A stretch of DNA of 41,320 nucleotides from 2-01-FULL-40-42 sp964349415 (GTDB lineage: Bacteria > Patescibacteriota > Microgenomatia > UBA1406 > GWC2-37-13). The notes below the pieces were generated by a model. That model saw nothing but the letters and a program-made list of their open reading frames with translations. It was not told where the DNA came from and searched no databases. Positions 24,225 through 31,290 of the stretch are shown in pieces. The position numbers and the translations under genes are program-made. Numbering within the stretch: position 1 is the first letter of the stretch; each line of letters opens with the position of its first letter. The DNA lies in assembly GCA_964349415.1 (NCBI GenBank), contig CAYGGJ010000003.1, positions 1 through 41,320 on the forward strand. Reading direction: 5' to 3'.

Positions 24225-24304
24225 TAGTATTTAGTATAGAGTATTTAGTATATAGGGTAAAGATATTTATTACCTAAATGCCGAATGCTAAAACCTAAAT
24301 ACTA
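24225..24304. repeat. Palindromic heptamer element (TAGTATT type)
   Basis: Left arm: TAGTATT, TAGTATA, GAGTATT, TAGTATA (24225-24252), then TAGGGTA. Right arm: TACCTAAATGCC and heptamers GAATGCT, AAAACCT, AAATACT, ending TA at 24304. The reverse complement of the right arm starts TAGTATTTAG like the left arm, so the whole forms an imperfect hairpin of about 34-bp arms. It begins 3 bases upstream of the PrgI-like start and ends 3 bases after the S1 gene. On the minus strand it carries TTTACC-17-TATACT (24261-24233), a usable promoter for the PrgI-like gene. Confidence 0.83.
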
Positions 24305-24307
24305 TTT

Positions 24308-25444
24308 TTATCTGTAGGTGACGGGCTTTTCTTTTTGAGGAAGAACAAGACTCAGACGGCGCGCGGGCTTACTGACTCTTTCTATAAATGCCTTGACGGT
24401 TTTTCCAACCTCGAGTTTTTCTTCTCCCGTAAGTTTGCTCGCGTGGATTAGTCCTTCAACCCCGGGCTCAAGCCGTACAAAATATCCATATCTTTCGTGC
24501 CGCACAATCTCCCCTTTTACTTCTTTGTCTTTGGGATATTTCTTCTCTATCTCTTTCCATGGATCAAAAGAAAGACGCTTTATGGATAGGTTTAGTTTTA
24601 AGTCTTGTTTATTTTTCTCCACCACCATCACTTCAAGAATCTCTCCGGGTTGTGCAAAAGAAGAGATGTCGCTGACCTTTTCCCATGATATTTCCGAGAT
24701 GTGAACCAGTCCTTCGACGCCCTCAACCTCGCAAAAGATCCCAAATTCAGAGACCCCGAGAACCTTTGCTTTTTTCTTGTCGCCTACCTTGATCTTATCG
24801 AACTGCTTCTTTAGTTCTTTTTGAGAAATCTTTAGAACCGATGCTTTTTGAGAGACCACGAGTCGGTTTTTTGCCTGATCTACCTCTAGCACTTTTACTT
24901 TAATCTTTTGTCCCGTCAGTTTCTCGGGATGGGTAAGGAATTGGTCGGTAAGTTGAATCTTTGGGATAACTCCACGGATCCCCATAAAGTCAATAAAAAC
25001 TCCCCCTTTTCCATACTCACCACACATGACCTCAACCTCTTCTTCTTTCTCTTTTTTCTCAATGAGAATATTCCATTTTCCTTTTTCAAAAAAATTCTGC
25101 ATTGAAACTACAGGAAATCCTTCTCGCGACTCTTCGGAGATAATCCGGACTCGTACAGAGACTCCTTCTTTTAAGTAGGGAAGATAGGTTGAAATCTCTC
25201 GTGTCTCGCGGTCCCCTAAGACTGCGTTTGCCTTGGCGCCGACATCAAAAAGGATTTCTTTTTTTGAAATTCCTATGATTTTTGCGTCCATTTCCTGTCC
25301 TTTTCTTATACTCCCCACCGCATGTTTGGCAAGAAGAGCCTCCATTGGATGAGCTCCTGAGGAGATTTTGGTTGGGTTGGTTTTCTTTACGGTTTTTGTA
25401 GATTTAGCTGTTTTTTCGGCAGATTTTTCCGTTTTTTTTGGCAT
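24308..25444 (-). CDS. rpsA: Ribosomal protein S1-like, multiple S1 domains
   Basis: A 378-residue RNA-binding protein. A basic Lys/Thr-rich N-terminus is followed by at least four S1 (OB-fold) repeats. The third (about 222-290) has GDKKKAKVLGVSEFGIFCEV and VEGLVHISEI, and the last (about 305-370) has VKGEIVRHERYGYFVRLEPG and VEGLIHASKL. S1 brings mRNA to the 30S subunit. The ATG at 25444 is chosen over an upstream Met because AAGGAGGAAA lies 11 bases before it and the promoter (25485-25513) lies between the two. This is one of few genes here with a strong Shine-Dalgarno leader. Confidence 0.88.
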   Translation of the reverse strand: MPKKTEKSAEKTAKSTKTVKKTNPTKISSGAHPMEALLAKHAVGSIRKGQEMDAKIIGISKKEILFDVGAKANAVLGDRETREISTYLPYLKEGVSVRVRIISEESREGFPVVSMQNFFEKGKWNILIEKKEKEEEVEVMCGEYGKGGVFIDFMGIRGVIPKIQLTDQFLTHPEKLTGQKIKVKVLEVDQAKNRLVVSQKASVLKISQKELKKQFDKIKVGDKKKAKVLGVSEFGIFCEVEGVEGLVHISEISWEKVSDISSFAQPGEILEVMVVEKNKQDLKLNLSIKRLSFDPWKEIEKKYPKDKEVKGEIVRHERYGYFVRLEPGVEGLIHASKLTGEEKLEVGKTVKAFIERVSKPARRLSLVLPQKEKPVTYR

Positions 25445-25484
25445 TGATGCGATTTCCTCCTTTTTGGACCATGATCGAAGATAA

Positions 25485-25513
25485 AGTATACCAAAGCCCC
25501 GTAGAAAAAACAA
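25485..25513 (-). promoter_or_regulatory. Promoter of the S1 gene
   Basis: On the minus strand: TTGTTT (25513-25508), a 17-base spacer, then TATACT (25490-25485). The predicted leader is about 34 bases and holds a strong AAGGAGG, in contrast to the leaderless genes around it. It is divergent from the XerD-like promoter. Confidence 0.55.
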
Positions 25514-25520
25514 CCTACGC

Positions 25521-25549
25521 TTGAAAAGGCATGTATCGTATGATATATT
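25521..25549 (+). promoter_or_regulatory. Promoter of the XerD-like gene
   Basis: TTGAAA (25521-25526), a 17-base spacer, then TATATT (25544-25549), 10 bases before the ATG at 25560. A TTG that would open a longer frame is the -35 box itself. Confidence 0.6.
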
Positions 25550-25559
25550 ATGGGGTACT

Positions 25560-26426
25560 ATGGATGGGTATATGTTTCCTTCGTTGATAGAAAAATTCAC
25601 TGACTCGCTCAAAAATCAAGGTAAGTCTAATTTTACTATCATTGCATACAAGAAAGACCTAGAGCAATTTGTCGGCTTCCTCTCCTCTAGAGAGACGAAC
25701 GACATCCGCGATGTCAAAAGAACTGATATTGAGCTGTTTATTAATAAGCTTCTTACAGACAGCTACACTAAAAAGTCCGCTTCGAGAAAGCTTAACTCCA
25801 TCCGTACATTTTTCCGTTTTTTAAAACAAGAAGGCGTCATTGAAACCAATCCCTCTTTAGACGTCGCCCATCCCAAATATACCCAAACCCCACCCAGGGT
25901 TTTCAGCAAGCTTGAGTACCGGGCAATCCGCGATGTGGCAAAAGAAGACTTGAGAACATACGCGATTGTTGAAATTCTTCTACAGACCGGTTTGAGAATC
26001 GGCGAACTCACCAATCTGAGACTTTCTGATGTCAAAAACGATGAATTGGAAATCCGCACTTATGGAAAAAATCCGGCCCGTACTGTTCCTTTAAATAAGG
26101 CGGTTAAAAAAGCTGTCGCCGACTATTTAAAAGTACGGGGAAATAATGGTGGTGAAGATGATTTTCTATTTATTACCCGTACCGGAAAACCATTGCTTAT
26201 CCGGAACGTGAGACAACTTATCACTAGATGTTTCCGTGAGGTAAGTATTGATAATGCGACCGTAAACGACTTCAGAAATACCTTTATTGCTCATCAGCTT
26301 ATGGGTGGGTTCTCCATAGAACATATCGCAAAAGTAGTGGGTCACCGAAGATTGTCTTCTACCGAAAGGTTTTTGAATCTTGTAAAAGAAGCTCCCGAAA
26401 AGAAAGAAGTCCTCGAAGAACTCTAA
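25560..26426 (+). CDS. XerD-like tyrosine recombinase homologue lacking the catalytic Tyr
   Basis: A 288-residue protein with the full two-domain layout: SAM-like N-domain (about 5-90) and catalytic domain (about 110-288). Arg146 (TGLRIGEL), the Lys170 region (YGKNPARTVPL), Arg239 and His262 (VVGHRRLSS) are in place. The His of HxxR is Asn236 (NDFR). The nucleophile position (usual pattern TTxxYTH) is Phe271 in SSTERFLNL, codon TTT. No other Tyr follows. It should bind DNA but not cut it by the usual route. Possible roles are a structural partner of an active Xer or a regulator. The 3' end is 2 bases from the convergent hypothetical gene. Confidence 0.85.
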   Translation: MDGYMFPSLIEKFTDSLKNQGKSNFTIIAYKKDLEQFVGFLSSRETNDIRDVKRTDIELFINKLLTDSYTKKSASRKLNSIRTFFRFLKQEGVIETNPSLDVAHPKYTQTPPRVFSKLEYRAIRDVAKEDLRTYAIVEILLQTGLRIGELTNLRLSDVKNDELEIRTYGKNPARTVPLNKAVKKAVADYLKVRGNNGGEDDFLFITRTGKPLLIRNVRQLITRCFREVSIDNATVNDFRNTFIAHQLMGGFSIEHIAKVVGHRRLSSTERFLNLVKEAPEKKEVLEEL

Positions 26427-26428
26427 AA

Positions 26429-26812
26429 TTAGCGCCGTAGTAAGCGTCTGAATCCTCTTTGTATTCTTCCTTTTTTCATTTCTTTAAGGGTTGAGTCAAT
26501 TCTTTCTTGTAAAATCTTTGTTTGTACTGGAGATGTAGAAATTATTGCAGTTGTACCTCGATATTCTCCTTTGGGGGAATAAACACCCCAAACTCCACCG
26601 AGTCCTGGCGCATATCTTACTTCGTCTTTGAGAGTCGCTCCTTCTGGAGGAATTAGGCATATGATGTCTTTTTTTCCTAGCGGATCTCTTTCAAGAAATC
26701 TAGGGAGTCTTCCTGAATGAACGAGCTCTTCTACTCCTCCCAGTGTTAATATTGAATGGAGTAGTTCTGCTTCTCTCGCCCGGGCCTTCTCACGTTGCTC
26801 GATCATTGACAT
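26429..26812 (-). CDS. Hypothetical soluble protein, 127 aa
   Basis: No family recognised. A charged helical N-terminus (EQREKARAREAELL) is followed by a beta-rich middle with RYAPGLGGVWGVYSPKGEYRG in two pieces (RYAPGLGGVW, GVYSPKGEYRG), and a very basic C-terminus (RIQRGFRRLLRR) that may bind nucleic acid. TATAAT ends 6 bases before the ATG, with TTGCTA 16 bases further up. Confidence 0.6.
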   Translation of the reverse strand: MSMIEQREKARAREAELLHSILTLGGVEELVHSGRLPRFLERDPLGKKDIICLIPPEGATLKDEVRYAPGLGGVWGVYSPKGEYRGTTAIISTSPVQTKILQERIDSTLKEMKKGRIQRGFRRLLRR

Positions 26813-26818
26813 GAAGAG

Positions 26819-26846
26819 ATTATATCAAATTTTGTTGTCCTAGCAA
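26819..26846 (-). promoter_or_regulatory. Promoter of the 127-aa hypothetical
   Basis: On the minus strand: TTGCTA (26846-26841), a 16-base spacer, TATAAT (26824-26819), and 6 bases to the ATG. Confidence 0.55.
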
Positions 26847-26857
26847 CCTCTTCTTGC

Positions 26858-27259
26858 TTATTTAATAAATCTCAAAAGAAGTAGGATTATCCAACCTGAA
26901 AGTACAAATGGCGTGGTAAACGGCAGAATGTTGTTTTTAGATATTGCAAAATATAGCAGGGTTCCCATGGCAGAAAGAATTACAGCTGACCCCACCGCTA
27001 TGGGTATTTGTTTTATAAAATACGACGCTGTTATCCCTATTAAAATTCCGTTAAAGCTATAAAGCCCGCTGTTTATAACTGCTTCCTTTGCTCCAATTAA
27101 ATGAGCGGTGATAAGTGAAGTCGCAAGTCCCACCAACGCAAATAATAATGATATGGGCGACGTAATTCCCAAGCCTATTGCGACAAAGATTCCAAATAAT
27201 AGGTTCTCTTGTAGAAAGACTTGACTAAAGCCATTGAGGATCGCCGAAAGAAGGTTCAT
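26858..27259 (-). CDS. Half-size urea-transporter (UT) family membrane protein
   Basis: A 133-residue, very hydrophobic protein with about four or five membrane helices. The order of motifs follows one half of urea transporters: GFSQVFLQENLLFGIFVAIG, a SPISLLFALVG segment, SGLYSFNGILIGI (about 64-76), and the UT signature LPFTTPF (112-118). Known UT proteins contain two homologous halves in one chain (over 300 residues). Here only one repeat is encoded, with a normal start and stop and no second half beside it. It might work as a dimer, or it might be a diverged remnant. Substrate is inferred from family only. TATAAT lies 7 bases before the ATG. Confidence 0.75.
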   Translation of the reverse strand: MNLLSAILNGFSQVFLQENLLFGIFVAIGLGITSPISLLFALVGLATSLITAHLIGAKEAVINSGLYSFNGILIGITASYFIKQIPIAVGSAVILSAMGTLLYFAISKNNILPFTTPFVLSGWIILLLLRFIK

Positions 27260-27266
27260 GGTCTTT

Positions 27267-27272
27267 ATTATA
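27267..27272 (-). promoter_or_regulatory. -10 box of the UT-like gene
   Basis: TATAAT on the minus strand ends 7 bases before the ATG at 27259. Confidence 0.55.
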
Positions 27273-27278
27273 CAGCGA

Positions 27279-28376
27279 TTATGTTTGAATTCTCACCGGC
27301 ATAATGACGTGGAGAAACTGCTTGTTCCCCTCTATTTTGAAGACCACCGGCGCATCGGGTCTAAGCACCTCAATAGAAATCTTTTTCTCAGAGACGTGAC
27401 TTAAGAAGTCTATGAGAAACTTGAAATTAAAGGCTACTTTTTGATCTTCTCCTTCTACATCTGCTTCCTGCAAGGTGGTGTTTTGATCTTCTTGATCTGT
27501 CTTGGGAGAAAGAACTATTCCCTCTTTAGTAAAAGATAAAAGAACTATGTTTGAAACCTCGCGGGCAAATACGGAAACGATGCGGATGTTTCTGAGGAGC
27601 TCATCTTTCTCAACCACTGCCTTTGTTTTAGATTCTCCGGGCAAGACCTTTTCAAAAGGAGGAAATTCTCCCTCTACTAGGCGTGAATAAACCCTGGTTT
27701 CACCGAACGAAAACGCGACCACCTTTTCTTTTTCCGAGAATGCGAGACCCATCTCTTTTTCCTCTTTTGCAAATTTTGAAACCTCTTCAAGAAACCCTCT
27801 GGGCACTATCATTTGGGGTATCTCTTCGTCTTTTTTCATCTTCAAAAGAGAGAGTCTAAATCCATCCGTGGCTACAATTATAAAGTCCTCATCTTGAGTG
27901 AGAAAATTAACTCCATTTAAGATCGGCCGGGTGTCTTCAGAGGAAGCTGCAAATAAAACCAGAGAAAGGTGCTTTTTTAATATATCCGTCTTTATTTTTT
28001 CCTCTTTTTCCTTCATGATTGGAGGATAAGGAAAGTCTGCGGCGTTTATTAGAGCAAAGGATCCCTTTGTCTTGTCTTTTCTGATTGTGAGCTGTGTGTC
28101 TTCAACCTCGATTTCTATAACCCCGGGTGTAAGGAGGGATAGAAACTCCATTACTTTTTTAGGATCAAACGCTATCTTCTTTTCTTCGGAAACCGGGTTT
28201 TTTAGTTGTGTGTGAAAGTATGAAGTAAGGTTGGTTGCGTAGATGTGGATCTGTTTGTTTTTCGTTTCAAAGAGAATTCCCTGAAGTGAGGCAACGGTTG
28301 AAAAACGGTTTGAAGTAAAACGCGATGCTGTTGTTAAGTTCTCCAGTAAAAGATCTTTGTCTATATTGATTTTCAT
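27279..28376 (-). CDS. dnaN: DNA polymerase III beta subunit (sliding clamp)
   Basis: Ring-shaped processivity clamp of 365 residues, the normal length, with the three clamp repeats. Characteristic pieces are LQGILFETKNKQIHIYATNL near the N-terminus, ILNGVNFLTQDEDFIIVATDGFRLSLL in the middle (ILNGVNF, ATDGFRLSLL), and the C-terminal HVIMPVRI. It lies 120 bases downstream of dnaA in the usual dnaA-dnaN order. No clear Shine-Dalgarno sequence is seen; AATACT lies 15 bases upstream as a weak -10. Confidence 0.96.
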   Translation of the reverse strand: MKINIDKDLLLENLTTASRFTSNRFSTVASLQGILFETKNKQIHIYATNLTSYFHTQLKNPVSEEKKIAFDPKKVMEFLSLLTPGVIEIEVEDTQLTIRKDKTKGSFALINAADFPYPPIMKEKEEKIKTDILKKHLSLVLFAASSEDTRPILNGVNFLTQDEDFIIVATDGFRLSLLKMKKDEEIPQMIVPRGFLEEVSKFAKEEKEMGLAFSEKEKVVAFSFGETRVYSRLVEGEFPPFEKVLPGESKTKAVVEKDELLRNIRIVSVFAREVSNIVLLSFTKEGIVLSPKTDQEDQNTTLQEADVEGEDQKVAFNFKFLIDFLSHVSEKKISIEVLRPDAPVVFKIEGNKQFLHVIMPVRIQT

Positions 28377-28496
28377 GTATATTTACTTAGTAGTATTAGG
28401 GACTGGGGATAAGTGTATAAAAAACGTTCTGGATTTTCAACACAACATAAACCCCAATAAAACCCTGTTCATAGAGTGTGGAAATGCTGTTTATGG
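28377..28496. other. dnaA-dnaN spacer with degenerate DnaA-box-like sites
   Basis: This 120-base spacer contains TGGGGATAA (28404-28412, one mismatch to the inverted DnaA box TGTGGATAA), TTTTCAACA (28434-28442, two mismatches) and TGTGGAAAT (28477-28485, two mismatches). It could be the second half of a bipartite origin as in Bacillus, but the sites are weak. Confidence 0.35.
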
Positions 28497-29810
28497 TCAT
28501 AGGGTATCCACTATCCTATCAACCTCTTTCTTAAAAAGATCGTTTTTTGCCATAAGACCATTTACCTTATCAAAACCATGCATAACAGTGGTGTGATCCT
28601 TTCTTTTTAAAAGATAGGCAATTTGCTCGTATTTCATGCCCAGCTCACGCCTTAAGAGAAACATTGCTATCTGCCTTGGAAAAGAGATACTTTCTGCCCT
28701 TGTAGGACTTCTGAGCTGTGATTGGCGCACGTTATAATAAGTGCAAACGTTTTTAATAATATCATGGGGAGAAATTCGTCGACTATTTTGCTTCACCGCT
28801 CCCATAAAGAAACTTTCTACAGAGTCTAGCGTTATCTTTCCCCCATTACTTAACGCTTTTGCGTAAAGAGAAAGAATGGTTCCTTCAAGCGCACGAGAAT
28901 CAGAAATTTGTTCAGCTATAAGTTTGGCCACGTCCAAATCCATATCAATGTTTTTTTCCCGGGCTTTGATGAGAAGTATGGCCGATCTAAGCTCAAAATC
29001 TGCAGATTGAATGTCTACAGCAAGTCCTCCTGAAAAACGTGAACGGAGCCTATCTTCAAGTTTTCTTATAGCATGCGGGGGTTTGTCAGAGGTCATTACG
29101 ACCTGTCCTCCGGAGGAAATAATCGCATTAAATGTGTGGAAAAACTCTTCCTGCACAGTGTTTTTACCGGCTATAAACTGTACGTCGTCGACCACAAGCA
29201 GATTGAGTTGTCGGTATTTTCTTCGAAACTGAGGAGTACTCTTTCCCCGTATAGATTCAATAAGTTCGTTGGTAAAAAGGTCTCCTGGGGAGAATAAGAC
29301 TTTTTTATTGGGTTTTTTGGTCAAAACTTTTTGGGCAATGGCTTGTGCAAGATGGGTTTTGCCTACTCCAACACCCCCATAAACAAAAAGAGGATTGTAA
29401 TCTTTTCCAATAGAGTCTGATACGGCTTGTGCAGCTGCATAAGCCACTTGGTTACTGGAGGAAACCGCAAAGTTGTCAAAAGTAAACTTACCACTCAAGC
29501 CTGATTTTTGGAAGACATCCTCAATACTAGGCTCGAAACGAAGCAATGGCTGATCCTGTTTTTTGGTTTTAGCCTTAACCACTATTTCAATACGCATTCT
29601 TTTATGGGAGTGTTCTGTGAGATACTTTTCAATAAGGTGGACTTTTTTTTGCAAAAAGAAAACAAAACCCGGATTATCACATGCTAGTGTAAGGTGGGTT
29701 TCGCTTATCTCAACAGGCTGAAGCTGCTTTAAGAGGGAGTAGATGATTGGGTTTTCTTTACTGTTTTTTTCTACAAATTTTAGGAAATTAGACCAAAAAG
29801 AAGACAACAT
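28497..29810 (-). CDS. dnaA: Chromosomal replication initiator DnaA
   Basis: AAA+ initiator that binds DnaA boxes and melts oriC. The 437-residue protein has an N-terminal domain I (about 1-85), AAA+ domain III with Walker A GGVGVGKTHL (about 145-154) and Walker B LLVVDDVQF, and domain IV with the DnaA signature around LGMKYEQIAYLLKRKDHTTV (helix-turn-helix). Its own upstream region holds a promoter with a palindromic pair of perfect DnaA boxes at the expected transcription start, suggesting self-repression. dnaN follows. Confidence 0.97.
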   Translation of the reverse strand: MLSSFWSNFLKFVEKNSKENPIIYSLLKQLQPVEISETHLTLACDNPGFVFFLQKKVHLIEKYLTEHSHKRMRIEIVVKAKTKKQDQPLLRFEPSIEDVFQKSGLSGKFTFDNFAVSSSNQVAYAAAQAVSDSIGKDYNPLFVYGGVGVGKTHLAQAIAQKVLTKKPNKKVLFSPGDLFTNELIESIRGKSTPQFRRKYRQLNLLVVDDVQFIAGKNTVQEEFFHTFNAIISSGGQVVMTSDKPPHAIRKLEDRLRSRFSGGLAVDIQSADFELRSAILLIKAREKNIDMDLDVAKLIAEQISDSRALEGTILSLYAKALSNGGKITLDSVESFFMGAVKQNSRRISPHDIIKNVCTYYNVRQSQLRSPTRAESISFPRQIAMFLLRRELGMKYEQIAYLLKRKDHTTVMHGFDKVNGLMAKNDLFKKEVDRIVDTL

Positions 29811-29820
29811 ATAAATATCA

Positions 29821-29841
29821 TTGTGGATAACTTATCCACAA
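29821..29841. promoter_or_regulatory. Palindromic pair of perfect DnaA boxes
   Basis: TGTGGATAA (29822-29830) and TTATCCACA (29832-29840) form a 21-base inverted repeat around a single central C. Both match the DnaA-box consensus exactly. The pair covers the predicted dnaA transcription start (about 29835), so it can serve both initiation and autoregulation. Confidence 0.85.
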
Positions 29842-29870
29842 ATAATAACCAAAAAAAACAGTTAGGTCAA
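29842..29870 (-). promoter_or_regulatory. Promoter of dnaA
   Basis: On the minus strand: TTGACC (29870-29865), a 17-base spacer with a T run, then TATTAT (29847-29842). The predicted leader is about 25 bases. Confidence 0.6.
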
Positions 29871-30020
29871 TGGGCACTTTATATATCAATCAAGATGTTT
29901 ATAGCTCAAAAGCTACAAAGTTGAAAATGAAGAATTTCATATGCACATAAACAAGACTCGCTTAATAGCCGTCGGAGATCCACTGCTTATCCCTTAAAAA
30001 CACTATTGTGTCAACCTGAA

Positions 30021-30108
30021 TTAGAACTTAGAATTAAGCATTTAGAATCAAGGAAACAACCCTATTTACTGTATTCTGACTACTGAATACTATATACTAC
30101 ATACTAAT
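30021..30108. repeat. Heptamer element abutting the PIN gene
   Basis: Left arm: TTAGAAC, TTAGAAT, TAAGCAT, TTAGAAT (30021-30048), then CAAGG. Right arm: six 7-bp units TACTGTA, TTCTGAC, TACTGAA, TACTATA, TACTACA, TACTAAT (30067-30108). The ATG of the PIN gene follows immediately. The right arm contains TATACT at 30093-30098, a fitting -10 box 10 bases before the ATG. Confidence 0.82.
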
Positions 30109-30732
30109 ATGGACAGATACGTCTTGGACACCAACCTCTTTTTCAACATGGAGCCAGGCTTGGGAATTGGGAAAAAAACAGAAGAAGTAATGATCAAAGC
30201 AACCAAAGCTATAAAAGCCCTCAAAAAAGAGAAAAAAGCAGAGTTTTTAATGCCACCACGCGTGGTAGACGAGCTCTTGAGCTTTTTTGATGATAAAAAC
30301 CAGTCTTTTCTTAAGGACTTTTTGGCCGTCCTGACGGTAAAATCCCCCCATGTCTCCTCGGTTGAGTTTCCCGCTGCCGTATTTTACAACCTCGTGGCCG
30401 ACATCCGCGACAGAAGCTATAGGGGTCTGACGATTGCAGAAGAAGAGCTTAAGAAGGCAGGAAAAGAGCTTCAAACGGCGCCAACAGGTACAAAACAAGA
30501 CTTTGAAAAAAACATTGGCCGGCATGTAAAATCCCTCCGTGATAGATATAGGCAGGCTACCAGAGCGGGATTTCTTGACAGTGTGGCTGACCTTGATCTC
30601 ATCGTTCTTTCGAAAGAGCAAGACGCTTATTTGGTTACCGCCGATGAAGGTGTAGTTAAATGGGGACGTATCTTCGGAGTCAAGGAAATGGAATCTACGG
30701 TGTTTGGGAAGAGGTTAAGTGGTCTTCTTTAA
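30109..30732 (+). CDS. PIN-domain ribonuclease, RNA-ligase-partner (MJ0950-like) type
   Basis: A 207-residue PIN protein. The first acidic residue is in YVLDTNLFFN (Asp7), a further acid in MPPRVVDELL, and the late acids in DSVADLDLIVLS and VTADEGVVKWG. The length, the opening and the TADEG ending resemble the archaeal/Aquifex UPF0278 group named RNA ligase partner. PIN proteins cut RNA with Mg or Mn. No RNA ligase and no antitoxin lie beside it, so it is not a typical VapC pair. It starts directly after a heptamer array next to oriC. The 3' end overlaps the convergent membrane-protein gene by 38 bases. Confidence 0.78.
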   Translation: MDRYVLDTNLFFNMEPGLGIGKKTEEVMIKATKAIKALKKEKKAEFLMPPRVVDELLSFFDDKNQSFLKDFLAVLTVKSPHVSSVEFPAAVFYNLVADIRDRSYRGLTIAEEELKKAGKELQTAPTGTKQDFEKNIGRHVKSLRDRYRQATRAGFLDSVADLDLIVLSKEQDAYLVTADEGVVKWGRIFGVKEMESTVFGKRLSGLL

Positions 30733-31273
30733 GAGGAGTGTGGTTTCGCGACTCATCAGGCACAAATTTCAAAAACCAAGTGATAGTTTTGTCTGTAAAA
30801 TTCTTCTTAGGCTCCTCCTGATAGATAATATGCTCTGAGAGAAAAACTGTAACCTTGTCTTTTATTTCTTCCGTAGGAATGACAATATAAATATAGTCGG
30901 TCCATGGGCCATGTGTTACTAAAACAAGGATATCGAAGCCAAACCGCTTGTCAAAATAAAAGTGGTCTAAAATCTCCCAACGATAGGTGTTTTGGGCTGT
31001 TGTCACGCCAAATTGGTTTATCTTGTGCTCCACCTCCTGAGGAGGGGTTACTGTAAAGACATAAAAGAGAAATAATAAGGTCCACAAAGGGATAAGAAGA
31101 ATCCTATCTCCAAAAAAAAAGAGGATGAGAGACAGAAGCAAAGCCACTGCAAGATAAAAACGTATGATCTGCGGACTGCGGTTCATGTAGGGCCGGAGAG
31201 GGCTTTTCCAGGCAAAAACTACCTGGGGATTTCTGGTGTCATGAATGCTCTTCTCTTCTTTTTGCTTTTCCAT
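30695..31273 (-). CDS. Membrane protein of unknown function, 192 aa
   Basis: A soluble basic N-terminus, two adjacent membrane helices (about 38-72: IIRFYLAVALLLSLILFFFG and IPLWTLLFLFYVFTV), then a cytosolic-type domain of about 110 residues (NTYRWEILDHFYFDKRFGF, YIYIVIPTEEIKDKVTVFL). This layout resembles small membrane proteins common in Patescibacteria with a PH-like C-terminal part, but I cannot name a function. TACACT ends 6 bases before the ATG. Confidence 0.7.
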   Translation of the reverse strand: MEKQKEEKSIHDTRNPQVVFAWKSPLRPYMNRSPQIIRFYLAVALLLSLILFFFGDRILLIPLWTLLFLFYVFTVTPPQEVEHKINQFGVTTAQNTYRWEILDHFYFDKRFGFDILVLVTHGPWTDYIYIVIPTEEIKDKVTVFLSEHIIYQEEPKKNFTDKTITWFLKFVPDESRNHTPLKEDHLTSSQTP

Positions 31274-31279
31274 ACCCTT

Positions 31280-31285
31280 AGTGTA
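31280..31285 (-). promoter_or_regulatory. -10 box of the 192-aa membrane protein
   Basis: TACACT on the minus strand, 6 bases before the ATG at 31273. No good -35 is visible. The heptamer array begins 5 bases further up. Confidence 0.4.
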
Positions 31286-31290
31286 GCAGG

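Larger units (their letters stand above)
29811..30108. other. Probable replication origin (oriC) region
   Basis: This 298-base gap upstream of dnaA contains the DnaA-box palindrome, an A-rich tract (29851-29858 and around) and the dnaA promoter on one side, and a heptamer repeat element on the other. Genes to the left run mostly on the minus strand and the first genes to the right mostly on the plus strand, as expected for divergent replication. Only two perfect boxes are present, so the origin may be minimal or may include the dnaA-dnaN spacer. Confidence 0.6.
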
